This document shows positions 41,701-53,402 of a stretch of 64,000 bases of DNA, piece after piece (the first letter of the stretch is position 1; each line of letters opens with the position of its first letter). Origin of the DNA: Bombus terrestris (Eukaryota > Arthropoda > Insecta > Hymenoptera > Apidae). Below the pieces are notes generated by a model. The model was given only the letters and a program-made list of their open reading frames with translations. It was not told the origin of the DNA and ran no database searches. The stretch lies in the NCBI RefSeq assembly GCF_910591885.1, contig NC_063272.1, forward strand, positions 9,374,364-9,438,363, in the 5' to 3' direction. The translations under genes and the position numbers were made by a program.

Positions 41701-41817
41701 ATCAAACTTCCTCTACACAAGTCCTCTACAAATCTTTTATCCACTTTTTGTCTACTTAAATCCATCACCATATTTCGCTGGTTAATTTTTTTAATATATT
41801 AAATTACATTTTATTAG

Positions 41818-44800
41818 GTAATCGAATTAGACCTGGATCAATTACCAGAAGTAGATGAGGTTCTTGGTACTTTACGTCAAGGACATGCACAACTTAATGT
41901 TTGGGTCAGTTTGGCCGTAGGTATCTCGAATTATAATAGATATAATAGAAAAGCTACAAGACATTAAACGTATTGTATTTCATTATAGCTTGACTATTAC
42001 AAACAACACAGAATCGAAGATTTCATTAAAGTACTTCAATCTTCTCGGGACAATGCTAGTGTTGATTACCGTGGCAATGAACAAGATCAAATACGTGTGC
42101 TCGATATGTTGGCTGCATGTTATATGCAGGAAGCCAACAGAGAAAAGAATAAAGTAAAAAAGAGACATCTATTTACAAAAGCTGCCCAATTACATACAAA
42201 TGCAGATGAGATTGTTATGTATGACCAGGTATATATCATTTCTAGTATTTTATTTGATGCTTGAAAATATTTATGTATTATTTATATAACACTTTCTTGT
42301 GCTACAGAATCATATACTTAGCAGAGCTTATTTATGCCTTCTGGAAAGGGATAAGATGAATCAGGCTGATAACCAATTTAATTTTATATTAAATCTGTCT
42401 CCAAACAATATTCCTTGCCTATTAGGAAAAGCATGCGTAGCGTTTAACAGAAAAAATTACAGAGGTGCTCTTGCCTTTTATAAAAAGGCATTGAGAATAA
42501 ATCCAAATTGTCCAGCTGCTGTGAGGTTGGGGATGGGGCATTGTTTTATGAAATTAAATAATCAGGAAAAAGCTCGTTTAGCATTTGAAAGAGCTTTACA
42601 GTTAGATGGCCAATGTGTTGGAGCATTAGTTGGACTTTCAATTATGCAACTGAATGAACAACAGCCTGATAGTATCAGAACTGGTATTCAAATGTTATCG
42701 AAAGCTTATATCATTGATCCGACTAATTCCACGGTGTTGAATCATTTGGCAAATCATTTTTTCTTTAAAAAGAACTATAACAAAGTACACAACTTAGCCC
42801 TCCATGCATTTCACAATACTGAAAACGATGTTATACGTGCAGAAAGTTGCTATCAATTAGCCAGAGTATTTCATATCGAAGTAAGTATACGATATAAGTA
42901 AGATTACATACATACATACTTAAAATTTTGAAAAATAATTTAACTATTTCAGGGTAAGTATAACCAAGCGTTTCAATATTACTATCAGGCCATACAATTT
43001 GCGTCTCCAACTTTTGTATTACCACACTTTGGCTTAGGTCAAATGTATATTTATCGTGATGATGTAGAAAAAGTAAGCATTACGTGTTATATATATTATT
43101 ATGTACTATATATGATAGGGTAAAACTAATAAATTTTACATACACTGTTTTTAAATCACAGGCAGAACAATGTTTCGAAAAAGTGTTGGAAGTTCATCCA
43201 GATAATTGTGAAACAATGAAAATTCTTGGATCTCTTTACGCAAATTCAGGTTCTCAATCCAAACGCGATATTGCTAAAAACTACCTTCGGAAAGTAACTG
43301 AACAATTTCCGGATGATATTGAAGCATGGATTGAATTGGCTCAAATATTGGAGGAAAGTGACCATAAAGCCGCCTTAAATGTATATGGTACGGTAATTAG
43401 GATTTTAAAAGAACAAAACCAGACAGATATACCATCAGAAATTCTAAACAATGTTGGTGCTCTACATTATAGGTATGTTTCATATTTCCTTATTTTAATC
43501 TATTTTATCCGCTATTAAGGCTAAAATTTATTACTTTATCATAGACTTGGAAACTTAGAAGAAGCTAAGAAAAATTTGGAGGTATCTTTAATGCGTTCTG
43601 AAGCTGATGCCTTACACGATCCTGTATACTATAACTCAATTACAGTTACGACAAAATATAATTTGGCTCGTTTAAACGAAGCTTTATGCATATTTGATGA
43701 AGCAGAAAAATTATACAGAGCCATTTTAAAGAAACATCCAAACTATATAGATTGTTATTTACGACTTGGCTGTATGGCTCGAGATAAAGGAGAAATTTAT
43801 GAAGCGTTTGATTGGTTTAAGGATGCTTTAAGCATAAATAGCAGGCACCCAGATGCATGGATTCTTATGGGTAACTTACATTTGTCTAAAATGCAATGGG
43901 GTCTTGCCCAGAAGAAATTCGAAAGAATTATAAACGAACCAGAAACAAGTACCGATGCCTATTCTTTGATTGCTTTGGGTAACATTTGGTTGGAAACGTT
44001 GTATCAAGATAAAAAAGGTAAAAATCGAGACAAGAAATATCAAAAAAGAGCATTGGCTATGTATAAAAAGGTATGATACTAAAAAAAAATAAATCTTCCT
44101 ATTTGTATATACATATATAGATATTGAAATTCATAGGTTTTGCGAAACAATCCTAAAAATATTTGGGCTGCAAATGGAATAGGAGCTGTACTGGCGCATA
44201 AAGGTTATGTAAATGAAGCTAGAGATATTTTTGCTCAAGTTCGAGATGCAACAGCAAAATTTCCCGATGTATGGTTGAATATTGCGCACATTTATGTAGA
44301 GCAACAACAATTCTTTAACGCTATCCAAATGGTAACTTTCCGTTTTGTATGTAATACGATATGATAATGTTTCGGCAACTATTTTATAAAATATATTTTT
44401 TTACAGTATATAAACTGCCTTCGGAAGTTCTATAAATACCATGATGTCGAAGTTTTGCAATATCTTGGAAGAGCTTACTTTAAAGCTGGTAAATTAAAAG
44501 AAGCAAAATTGACATTATTAAAGGTGAGCGAAAAACATTGTGTCATGCTCTGATATCGTTAATATTGATTAAGAAAGAATAACTAATCAATTTCATTATA
44601 TCAATTTAGGGAATAAGAGTAGCTCCACAGGACACTGTTTTGTTATACAATATTGCATTTGTCCTTCAATGTCTAGCGATACAAACTTTGAAGGATGCGA
44701 GATCCACATTAACAACTGTGCTCGAGGCAGTTCGCGAATTGGCACTCTCACATAAATACTTCCAATATCTATCAAGGCATGGTGATAAAATACGGCAACT

Positions 44801-47800
44801 TGCGAACGCAGAAGCAGGGAGCTGTCAAGATCTTTTATCGCAAGCGCAATATCATGTTGCCAGAGCTAGACGATTGGACGAGGAAGAAAAAATACTTAAG
44901 AGAAAACAAGAAGAAGAAAGGTAATTATATGAACATAATTAGCATATGGAATACATCAAACACCATAATAATGATCTTGTATTAATGTATAGACAAGTAT
45001 TTAAAATTCGACAAACGGAAGAAAAACGGAAATCTGAAGAAATGCGACGACAAAAAGAAGAGGAAATGATACAGAAACGTCAAGAGTACGTTGAAAAGAC
45101 AAAGAACGTTTTGGTAATCGCTGCAATGCCTCCAAAAAGACCTAGAGGGAAAGGAAGAAAAGCACGCACTGATCAATACGTTAGTGACAATGGTGGTTCT
45201 GAAAGTGAGGAAGGTTGCGAGAAAACTCGTAGAAAAAAGAAACGCAAAAGAAAAGCAAGTGGCGAACATAAAGAAAAAAGGGGCAAGGATAAAGGAATGC
45301 GCGAGAAAAAAATGGGGAATGGAGAAAATGGTAAGATAGTATTTCATGATCTTCGATTATACGCGTCATTAATCTGCGTTTTTCAAAAAATATATATTTT
45401 ATTTCGCAATATTGAGGTCCAGAAAGTGATCGATCCAAGCCGAAACGTGGGAGAAAAGGGATTATTAAGAAAGACAGAGCATTTCAGAAAAGTACAGCTA
45501 AGATTGCAACAGGAAAGATGCCTTTATCGAAGGAAATTATATCAATGAACAAATCTGATAGCAATTCAGGAGGTACTAAAATTGCCAGCAGGTAAGGATC
45601 ATTCATTTTATGAGAATGAGGTGGTTTATTATATGTGTTGGTTGGTTTATTAAAGAGACGAGTGATAAAATTGTAATAGTTAGTGTATATTAAAATCACT
45701 TTAAGTACAAGTACAGAGATAGTGTATGCCGGTCGTTATCGTCGCTCACTCAGTGCTACTGTTCAACTCTACGCTTGTTATTCGACTGTATGATTCGCTA
45801 TAATGACTCGCTAGAATGATTCGCTATACTGATTCGCTATACTTATTCGCTATACTGGTTCGTTATACTAATCATCCTAGAGAGCATGTTCGTCTATTTG
45901 TATCGACCGGTAGTATTACAAAAAGTTTAAATGCAAATCCGGTTGATGATTACAAATAACGGTGATAATAATTTGTCCGGAGTTCGTTTACCTTTGAACC
46001 TAGCCAATCAACACCACGTTGACTCATGTACCGCTACATGAATATAATATACTGAGGTGTGTAATAAATAAATTAATGGAGTTGTTAATTTGTTTTTTAG
46101 AGGTGAAAGCCGTAACGAAGGTCGCGTACGCATAAATAGACGAATTATGTATGACTCACAAGAATCCAGTACACCAACATCCAGGTCTAGTTCCAGATCG
46201 AAATTTAGAAGCCGTTCTAGAAGTAGCTCACGATTGCGATCAGAACTTCAACCTCGATCCGTATTTCGTTCACCATTTAGATCTCGTTCAGGTTCCAAGT
46301 CGAGAAGTCAATCGCGGTCGAAAAGTCCGCCGAGATCAAGATCCGTTTCAGCGAAAAGTGGTTCACGCTCAAAATCAGGATCGTGGAAGAGTAAATTGCG
46401 ATCAAAATCAAGTAGTGGTTCGGAAAAAAGTGGATCGCAGCCAAGATCAAGGTCGGGATTTACAGCTAGTGCACGATCAAGATCGAGTTCTGCAGATAAT
46501 ATACGACCGAGAGCAGGCTCTGCAAGTAGTCCACGTTCGAGATCAGGATCTGCAGTTAGCGCACGACCAAACTCGGGTCCTATAGCTAGCGCACGATCGA
46601 GATCAGGCTCTGCACGTAGTGTACGTTCGAGATCGGAATCTGCAGCTAATGCACGGTCAAGCTCAGGTTCTGCAGCTGGCGCGCGATCGAGATCGGGTAT
46701 TGTAGCTAGCGCACGATCGAGATCAGGCTCTGCACGTAGTGCACGTTGGAGATCAGGTTCTGCAGCTGGCGCGCGATCAAGCTCGGGTTCTGTAGCTGGC
46801 GCGCGATCGAGATTAGGCACTGCAAGTAGTGCACGTTTGAGATCAGGATCTGCAGTTAGCGCACGATCAGTCTCGGGTTCTGTAGCTAGCGCACGATCGA
46901 GATCAGGCTCTGCACGTAGTGTACGTTCGAGATCGGGATCTGTAGCTAATGCACGGTCAAGCTCAGGTTCTGTAGCTGGCGCGCGATCGAGATCGGGTTC
47001 TGTAGCTAGCGCACGATCGAGATCAGGCTCTGCACGTAGTGCACGCTCGAGATCAGATTCTGCAGCTGGCGCGCGATCGAGATCGGGTTCTGTAGCTGGC
47101 GCGCGATCGAGATCAGGATCTGCACGTAGTGCACGCTCGAGATCAGATTCTGCAGCTGGCGCGCGATCGAGATCGGGTTCTGTAGCTAGCGAACGATCGA
47201 GATCAGGCTCTGCACGTAGTGCACGTTCGAGATCAGGTTCTGCAGCTAACGCACGGTCAAGCTCAGGTTCTGCAGCTGGCGCGCGATCGAGATCGGGTTC
47301 TGTAGCTAGCGCACGATCGAGATCACGCTCTGCACGTAGTGCACGCTCGAGATCAGATTCTGCAGCTGGCGCGCGATCGAGATCGGGTTCTGTAGCTAGC
47401 GCACGATCGAGATCAGGCTCTGCACGTAGTGCACGTTCGAGATCAGGTTCTGCAGCTAATGCACGGTCAAGCTCAGGTTCTGCAGCTGGCGCGCGATCGA
47501 GATCAGGCTCTGCACGTAGTGCACGTTCGAGATCAGGTTCTGCAACTAATGCACGGTCAAGCTCAGGTTCTGCAGCTGGCGCGCGATCGAGATCGGGTTC
47601 TGTAGCTAGCGCACGATCGAGATCAGGCTCTGCACGTAGTGCACGCTCGAGATCAGATTCTGCAGCTGGCGCGCGATCGAGATCGGGTTCTGTAGCTAGC
47701 GCACGATCAAGATCAGGCTCTGCACGTAGTGCACATTCGAGATCGGGATCTGCAGCTAATGCACGGTCAAGCTCAGGTTCTGCAGCTGGCGTGCGATGGA

Positions 47801-50148
47801 GATCGGGTTCTGTAGCTAGCGCACGATTGAGATCAGGCTCTGCACGCAGTGCACGTTCGAGATCAGGTTCTGCAGTTAATGCACGTTCGAGATCAGGTTC
47901 TGCAGCTGGCGTGCGATCGAGATCGGGTTCTGTAGCTAGCGCACGATTGAGATCAGGCTCTGCACGCAGTGCACGTTCGAGATCGGGATCTGCAGCTAAT
48001 GCACGGTCAAGCTCAGGTTCTGCAGCTGGCGTGCGATGGAGATCGGGTTCTGTAGCTAGCGCACGATTGAGATCAGGCTCTGCACGTATTGCACGTTCGA
48101 GATCAGGTTCTGCAGCTGGCGTGCGATCGAGATCGGGTTCTGTAGCTAGCGCACGATTGAGATCAGGCTCTGCACGCAGTGCACATTCGAGATCGGGATT
48201 TGTAGCTAGTGCACGATCAAACTCGAGTTCTGTAGCTGGCGCGCGATCGAGATTAGGCACTGCAAGTAGTGCACGTTCGAGATCAGGTTCTGCAGCTGGC
48301 GCGCGATCAAGCTCGGGTTCTGTAGCTGGCGCGCGATCGAGATTAGGCACTGCAAGTAGTGCACGTTTGAGAACAGGATCTGCAGTTAGCGCACGATCAA
48401 CCTCGGGTTCCGTAGCTGGTGCGCGATCGAGATTAGACTCTGCACGTAGTGCACTTTTGAGACGGGGACCTGCAGCCCGTGCACGATCGAGATTAGGCTC
48501 TGCACGTAGTGCACGTTCGAGACCAGGATCTGCAGTTAGCGCACGATCAGTCTCGGGTTCTGTAGCTAGCGCACGATCAAGATCAGGCTCTGCACGTAGT
48601 GTACGTTCGAGATCGGGATCTGCAGCTAATGCACGGTCAAGCTCAGGTTCTGCAGCTGGCGTGCGATGGAGATCGGGTTCTGTAGCTAGCGCACGATTGA
48701 GATCAGGCTCTGCACGTAGTGCACGTTCGAGATCAGGTTCTGCAGCTGGCGTGCGATCGAGATCGGGTTCTGTAGCTAGCGCACGATTGAGATCAGGCTC
48801 TGCACGCAGTGCACATTCGAGATCGGGATTTGTAGCTAGTGCACGATCAAACTCGAGTTCTGTAGCTGGCGCGCGATCGAGATTAGGCACTGCAAGTAGT
48901 GCACGTTTGAGATCAGGATCTGCAGTTAGCGCACGATCAACCTCGGGTTCCGTAGCTGGTGCGCGATCGAGATTAGACTCTGCACGTAGTGCACTTTTGA
49001 GACGGGGACCTGTAGCTAGTGCACGATCAAACTCGGGTTCTGTAGCTGGCGTACGATCGAAATCAGGCTCTGCACGCAGCGCACGTTCGAGATTAGGATC
49101 TGCAGTTAGCGCACGATTAAACTCGGGTTCTGTAGCTGGCGTACGATTGAGATCAGGCCCTGCACGTAGTGTACGTTCGAGATTGGGATCTGTAGCTCGT
49201 GTACAATCGAGATCAGGCTCTGTACGTAGTGTACGTTCGAGATCGGGATCTGTAGCTCGTGCACGATCGAGATCAGGTTCTGCACCTAATGTACGTTCGA
49301 GATCGGGATCTGTAGCTCGTGCACGATCGAGATCACGCTCTGCACCTAGTGTACGTTCGAGATCGAGATCTGTAGCTAATGCACGGTCAGGCTCAGGTTC
49401 TGCACGTAGTGCTCTTTGCGGATGGGAATCTGCAGTTAGTGTATTATCGAGACAGAGATCTATAAGTAGTATACTATCAAGTTTGGGATCTATAGTTAGT
49501 ATGCTATCAAGTTGTGGATCTCTACCTAGTGCACGAACAAGCCCGGGTTTTGCAGCTGGCGCACAATCAAGATCGGGTTCTGCAGATAGTGTACGACCGA
49601 GTGTAGGCTCTGCACGTAGCGCACGTTCGAGATCAGGATCTGTAGTTAGCGCACGATCAGTCTCGGGTTCTGTAGCTAGCGCACGATCGAGATCAGGCTC
49701 TACACGTAGTGCTCTTTGCGGACGGGAATCTGCGGGTAGTGTATCATCGAGACAGAGATCTATAGGTAGTATACTATCAAGTTGGGGATCTGTAGTTAGT
49801 ATGCTATCAAGTTGGGGATCTCCATCTAGTGCACGATCAAACTCGGGTTCTGTAGCTAGCGCACGATCGAGATCGGGTTCTGCAGCTAACGCACGATCGA
49901 GATTAGACTCTGCAGTTAGTGCACGATCGAGATCATGGTCTCCTAGTGGTTCCAGAAATGTAGCTTCGCGATCAAGGTTAAGATCAAGATCTGGATCAAG
50001 GAGTGGTTCACAGTCGGAGGGATGTATATCAAGAAGCAGAAGCCGATCAAAATTTAAATTTGTGTCAAGATTTAGATCGCGTTCCGGCTCACGGTCAAAG
50101 GAAATGGTTCTCGAAATCGCAGCCCAAGTGAATCGGAAAAGTAAATGA
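41818..50148 (+). CDS. Ctr9: CTR9-like PAF1-complex subunit with giant RS-repeat tail (first coding exon not found)
   Basis: CTR9 is the TPR scaffold of the nuclear PAF1 elongation complex, which binds RNA polymerase II and promotes H2B ubiquitination. Exons: 41818-41916, 41989-42228, 42308-42880, 42953-43072, 43162-43472, 43545-44070, 44137-44331, 44407-44523, 44610-44920, 44993-45330, 45417-45591 and 46101-50148. All phases agree; the visible protein is 2,350 residues against about 1,170 in human. Family blocks include VIELDLDQLPE, SPNNIPCLLGKACVAFN, MKILGSLYANSG, VLNHLANHFFFKK, EILNNVGALHYRLGN, LRLGCMARDKGE, AANGIGAVLAHKGY and DLLSQAQYHVARARRLDEEE, then a Lys-rich coiled segment. The last exon encodes about 1,350 residues of Arg/Ser sequence. 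Exon 41818 corresponds to the family's second exon and is preceded by an in-frame TAG, so a start exon must lie upstream. Several TPR positions look less conserved than expected for an insect CTR9, so a diverged second copy is possible. Confidence 0.9.
45700..46038 (-). mobile_element. LTR-like fragment, copy 2, inside the last CTR9 intron (far end uncertain)
   Basis: On the minus strand from 46038 it reads TGTAGCGGTACATGAGT, then AACTCCGGACAAA (45984-45972) and a TATA-like block CGGTCGATACAAATAGACGA near 45910. These blocks match copy 1 in order. Near 45780-45870 there is a short tandem repeat with a TATAC/GATTCGC core, about 15 bases per unit. A tttatt motif near 45650 may be the element's poly(A) signal. 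It accounts for most of the 509-bp intron 45592-46100, the longest in the visible CTR9 gene. No coding region is present. Confidence 0.45.
46441..49950 (+). repeat. 30-bp tandem array, 117 units, encoding RS decapeptides
   Basis: Each 30-base unit encodes ten residues of the form ARSRSGS plus three variable residues (ARS, AAG, AAN, VAS, AVS, ASS). The register is constant: units begin at 46441 and every 30 bases after it through 49950, with no indel that breaks the period. Units form longer cycles of three (90 bp) or four (120 bp), for example ARS-AAG-VAS or ARS-AAN-AAG-VAS. The array lies inside the last CTR9 exon and is open throughout. A divergent block near 49411-49530, encoding SALCG and SILSS motifs, recurs 300 bp later. 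Classical non-repetitive RS sequence flanks it at 46141-46440 and 49951-50120. Confidence 0.97.
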
Positions 50149-50999
50149 AAAGAATCTTGGATTACGTACTTTTTGTAAGAACTAAATTTATATAAATGAA
50201 ATATATATATATAACTTTCGCGATATATTTGTTAACACAAGTTTGAAAGAACCGTTCGAATTGAAACAGGACTGTTGGCGTCAAGATGGGGCGCGGCAAT
50301 TGGCAATCGTTCGAACTTATGAGTAATTGCGAATTATCGTTTATCGAAGCGCAGTTTAAACGATCTCTAGATGGAGCGACTTCAGTGTTTCGGACGTAAT
50401 ATCTCCGACAATTGAATATTTGGTTTATGTTCGGGGGGTATAAAAACACCTCGTAGTTTTAGTCGAAACCGTGTGTTTATGTTCTTCACATTGTATTTAA
50501 AACGAAGTATTACTTTACGATGTAAGGTAATTTTATGTAAAATTATTACGATTTCATATTTTATCTAGTTCATTGTATAAACCGTTTTAATTTTGACTAG
50601 TTATCTGTTGATATTTTGTATGATAAGCAAATAGTTTTAATTGTTATTATACACTTACATTGTTTAACATAAAAGAAATGTTAAGGTTGTGTTAACAACC
50701 AACGTATTGTTTTATATAAAAAATGATAAATAAAAGATTATAAAAACTGACGGTTTCATTATGTCTCTCTGAAATGTATTACACAATTAAAATATTTTAT
50801 ATATGCACGATTAAAGTTTTTTCATGTATTAATAAAGACAGTTACATGAAACAAATAATCAAAGTTTTGTAGAGGTTAATAACATTGGTGCCACTTCATA
50901 TGTCATTACGTTGTCATTAATAATTATGTTCAACAGTCAATCAACTTAACAACATATTTATAATGCTTTTTAATTCAATTTTTTCTACTAGACATTCAT
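50149..50999 (+). other. CTR9 3' UTR and following non-coding sequence
   Basis: No coding region is visible. AATAAA occurs at 50729-50734 and 50831-50836, giving a 3' UTR of about 600-700 bases. A TATAAAA motif at 50439-50445, following a G-rich run, looks like a core promoter element, but no gene is seen downstream of it. Confidence 0.5.
50729..50734 (+). terminator. Candidate poly(A) signal of the CTR9-like gene
   Basis: First canonical AATAAA after the stop at 50148, followed by an A-rich stretch; a second candidate is at 50831-50836. Confidence 0.5.
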
Positions 51000-52229
51000 C
51001 TAGATCGTCTGATAGAGCATTATATGTTCTAACGGTACTCCTTTCGGGATATTTTCAATCCGGTGCACTCTTTGCATAATATCCATGCGTTTATCGCTAC
51101 CAAATCCAAAATATTGAAAAAATACTTGAATGGAGCATCGGAAACTTCCTGCTTTCACACTATGTTTGCATGCAGTTTGGTCAACGACGTCCACACCAAA
51201 CTTTGTTTTATTATAAAAAGCAATGGTTTCTGGAACATGTTTATAATTGTCTTCTACTTGTATACCTCTATGTTTGGTGCTTAGAAGGAGGACTTTTACG
51301 TTAGGTTTACTTTTATACACAGTAAGCGTGCAGTTTTCTGATTTATATAAATTTGAGGAAAACGAAGGGATCTTTCCCCATATAAGGGAAACCATTCAAA
51401 ATATGTTTTGTTTGGACGTCAACTGCAAGCCAACACTTAATGCTAAATTTATGAGGCTTATTCGGCATATATTGCGTAAACTTGCATTGGACTTTCGTTG
51501 GAAATAATTGTTCATCTATTGAGATATTTTCATATTGCTTGTAACAAGCCTGGCTATTACTTATAAATCTGTTCCACATTTCGGATATCAGCGCAAATTT
51601 ATCTGTTTATAATCTTTCGGAGACTTTCAATGATCTCATTTCATATCCTAGAAAACTCGTAACTCAGCAATTGTGATTGTTCGTCTTTTCTCAAAACTCG
51701 ATGCGCCTCGGTTTCAGTGTTCTTTTATGTGTTCCATTATGTGTCTGTCAATTATCAATTCGAAAGCACTAGTTACACAACCCGACATAATATTTCTCTT
51801 AGCATAGCCAGCAGGCTCTGTGATATCCTTAAATATGATACGAACGGGCGTCCTACCTCTAGATCCGCCTGCTATCAATTTTATCCACTGTGTCCCGTCA
51901 ATTGCAATTTCAATTTTACCCGTTACATTTTGGGATGTGCTTGGAATGCTCGTCGTTTCATCTTCGGAGTCAGAACTAGAAAAAATACGCATCCTTTTCT
52001 TGTTACGACGCACTTTCAAAAAGTTTTCCTCTTCACTATCCGAAGATCCTTCTATCTCTCCACTTTCAGTGTATTCAGAACTTTCGCTGTCAGCTTCGCT
52101 TTGGCCTAATTCATATTGATCTTCTTCGGAGATCTCTTCAGAACAATCTTCATTGATGTTGACAATTTTGTTCAATATCTTATATCTTCTGGATTTACTC
52201 ACGATTGCTAGAAAAGGCGGATTGATCAA
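51000..52229 (-). pseudogene. Degenerate piggyBac-family transposase
   Basis: Three minus-strand blocks in correct order match a piggyBac (DDE_Tnp_1_7) transposase. 52229-51714 carries an acidic N-terminal region and the TPVRIIFKDITEPAGYAKRN block. 51579-51343 carries ISIDEQLFPTK, FTQYMPNKPHKF and the YILNGFPY-like block, including the first catalytic Asp. 51395-51000 carries ETIAFYNKTKFGVDVVDQ with the third catalytic Asp. The blocks are in different frames with stops between them. The segment between the first and second blocks is much shorter than in the family. The segment that should hold the second catalytic Asp (family DN[FWY] motif) is missing. The copy is therefore inactive. I could not identify paired terminal repeats with TTAA targets. 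The gene is not part of CTR9, which is on the other strand. Confidence 0.85.
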
Positions 52230-53190
52230 AAAAAGAAAATACTGTGCCCAAATTCAATTATCCTATTGTAAATACTTACAATAAGCGGAGACAATAATAG
52301 GGAATGTCTACAATAACTGAAACTTTTGCACACTGTCTTTGAAAAATAGTTTGCTTATGAAATCAGCTATCCCGTCAATTTGACAGGTTTTCGTAGAGAT
52401 AGGTATACTAGATACAGATTTCAAAAATTAAAAAGCCTAGGAAAAAGATAATTTTGTTCATAAATTCTTTAGATGAAATGATTAATTTACGATGCAAAAT
52501 GATTAAAATCAATGCTATGGTTTTTGGGATATTTCATTTCGAAGTTTGAACTTCATCAAATTGACGAGTCCCGTAAACCTAGTGTTAAACATCTTTCTTT
52601 CCTCAGGGAGGAAGATTAAGATATTAAAATAAAATGAAAAAAAGAAAAAAATTGCTGCTTTTATGCTGAGAGAGAAATTACTCGAAATATTCTCGCTGAA
52701 TTTTTCAAGCACTGTGCTTTGCAATAATTTTACGGTAGAAGAAATACGCTCGTGACCCTTCTTTGCACGGAGAACACAATTTTCCCTGGAGATGGTTTTC
52801 GGGAACAGAGAAATTCGAATCGAATTTCGTTGCGCACTGGCTAGAATGTTCATATTTATGTAAACTACTAGTCGCCCTCCTTTTCTCTATACTTTTCTCT
52901 GCGGACGCTCGCAAACTTACGTCTGAAATGTTTAAATTTTGAACAAGAATTCGCCACCAAATATTCCTTTTCTTTCCCTATAAATTTTCCAAGACTGTTG
53001 ATACACACGTGTAACATATATGCGTAACAAATAGCATTCCAATATTTTATATATTTATTGCATCTAGGTAGAACACGTAGCACGAATTTTACATTTAACA
53101 TCGCATTTTTTATATCATGTCCAAACTAATTTCCTAATAGTTTACCCTGCTACTTAATAAATTTAATAAATTCCTATCACAACGTATATG
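52230..53190. other. Non-coding, no recognised feature
   Basis: AT-rich sequence with short open frames (for example 52515-52853 and 52868-53101, both minus) that show no motif. The left part may include the lost upstream end of the piggyBac copy. Confidence 0.6.
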
Positions 53191-53402
53191 TTAGATTGCC
53201 TGGAAAGTGTCCTTCTTTCGCAAACGTGTTTTTTACAATGCACCTTCATACAAACGTGAAACAAAGTCTGTGAAATGTCGCGGTGTTTATCTCAACAGAA
53301 CAAAATGGATCGTATGTAATTCGACAAAATAATATAAAATAAAAAAAGGTTATGCGTCTATTATTTCCTCATAAAACGAAAGAAACTTTTCAGACAACCT
53401 AA
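53191..53402. mobile_element. Non-autonomous mariner-type MITE, copy 2
   Basis: It is homologous over its full length to the element at 17671-17878. The left end is TTAGATTGCCTGGAAAGTGT; the right end, complemented, reads TTAGGTTGTCTGAAAAGTTT. The two copies share internal blocks with scattered substitutions, so they are old rather than recent insertions. Confidence 0.75.

Noticed and set aside
46151..46585. A 144-codon open frame overlapping the start of the RS exon in another frame
   Set aside because: It is a frame shadow of the biased RS-coding sequence, with no splice support.
46308..48890. An 860-codon open frame antisense to the RS array
   Set aside because: The 30-bp unit has no stop in this antisense frame, so the frame stays open as long as the repeat does. 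It has no independent motif, and the sense strand joins perfectly to CTR9 exons.
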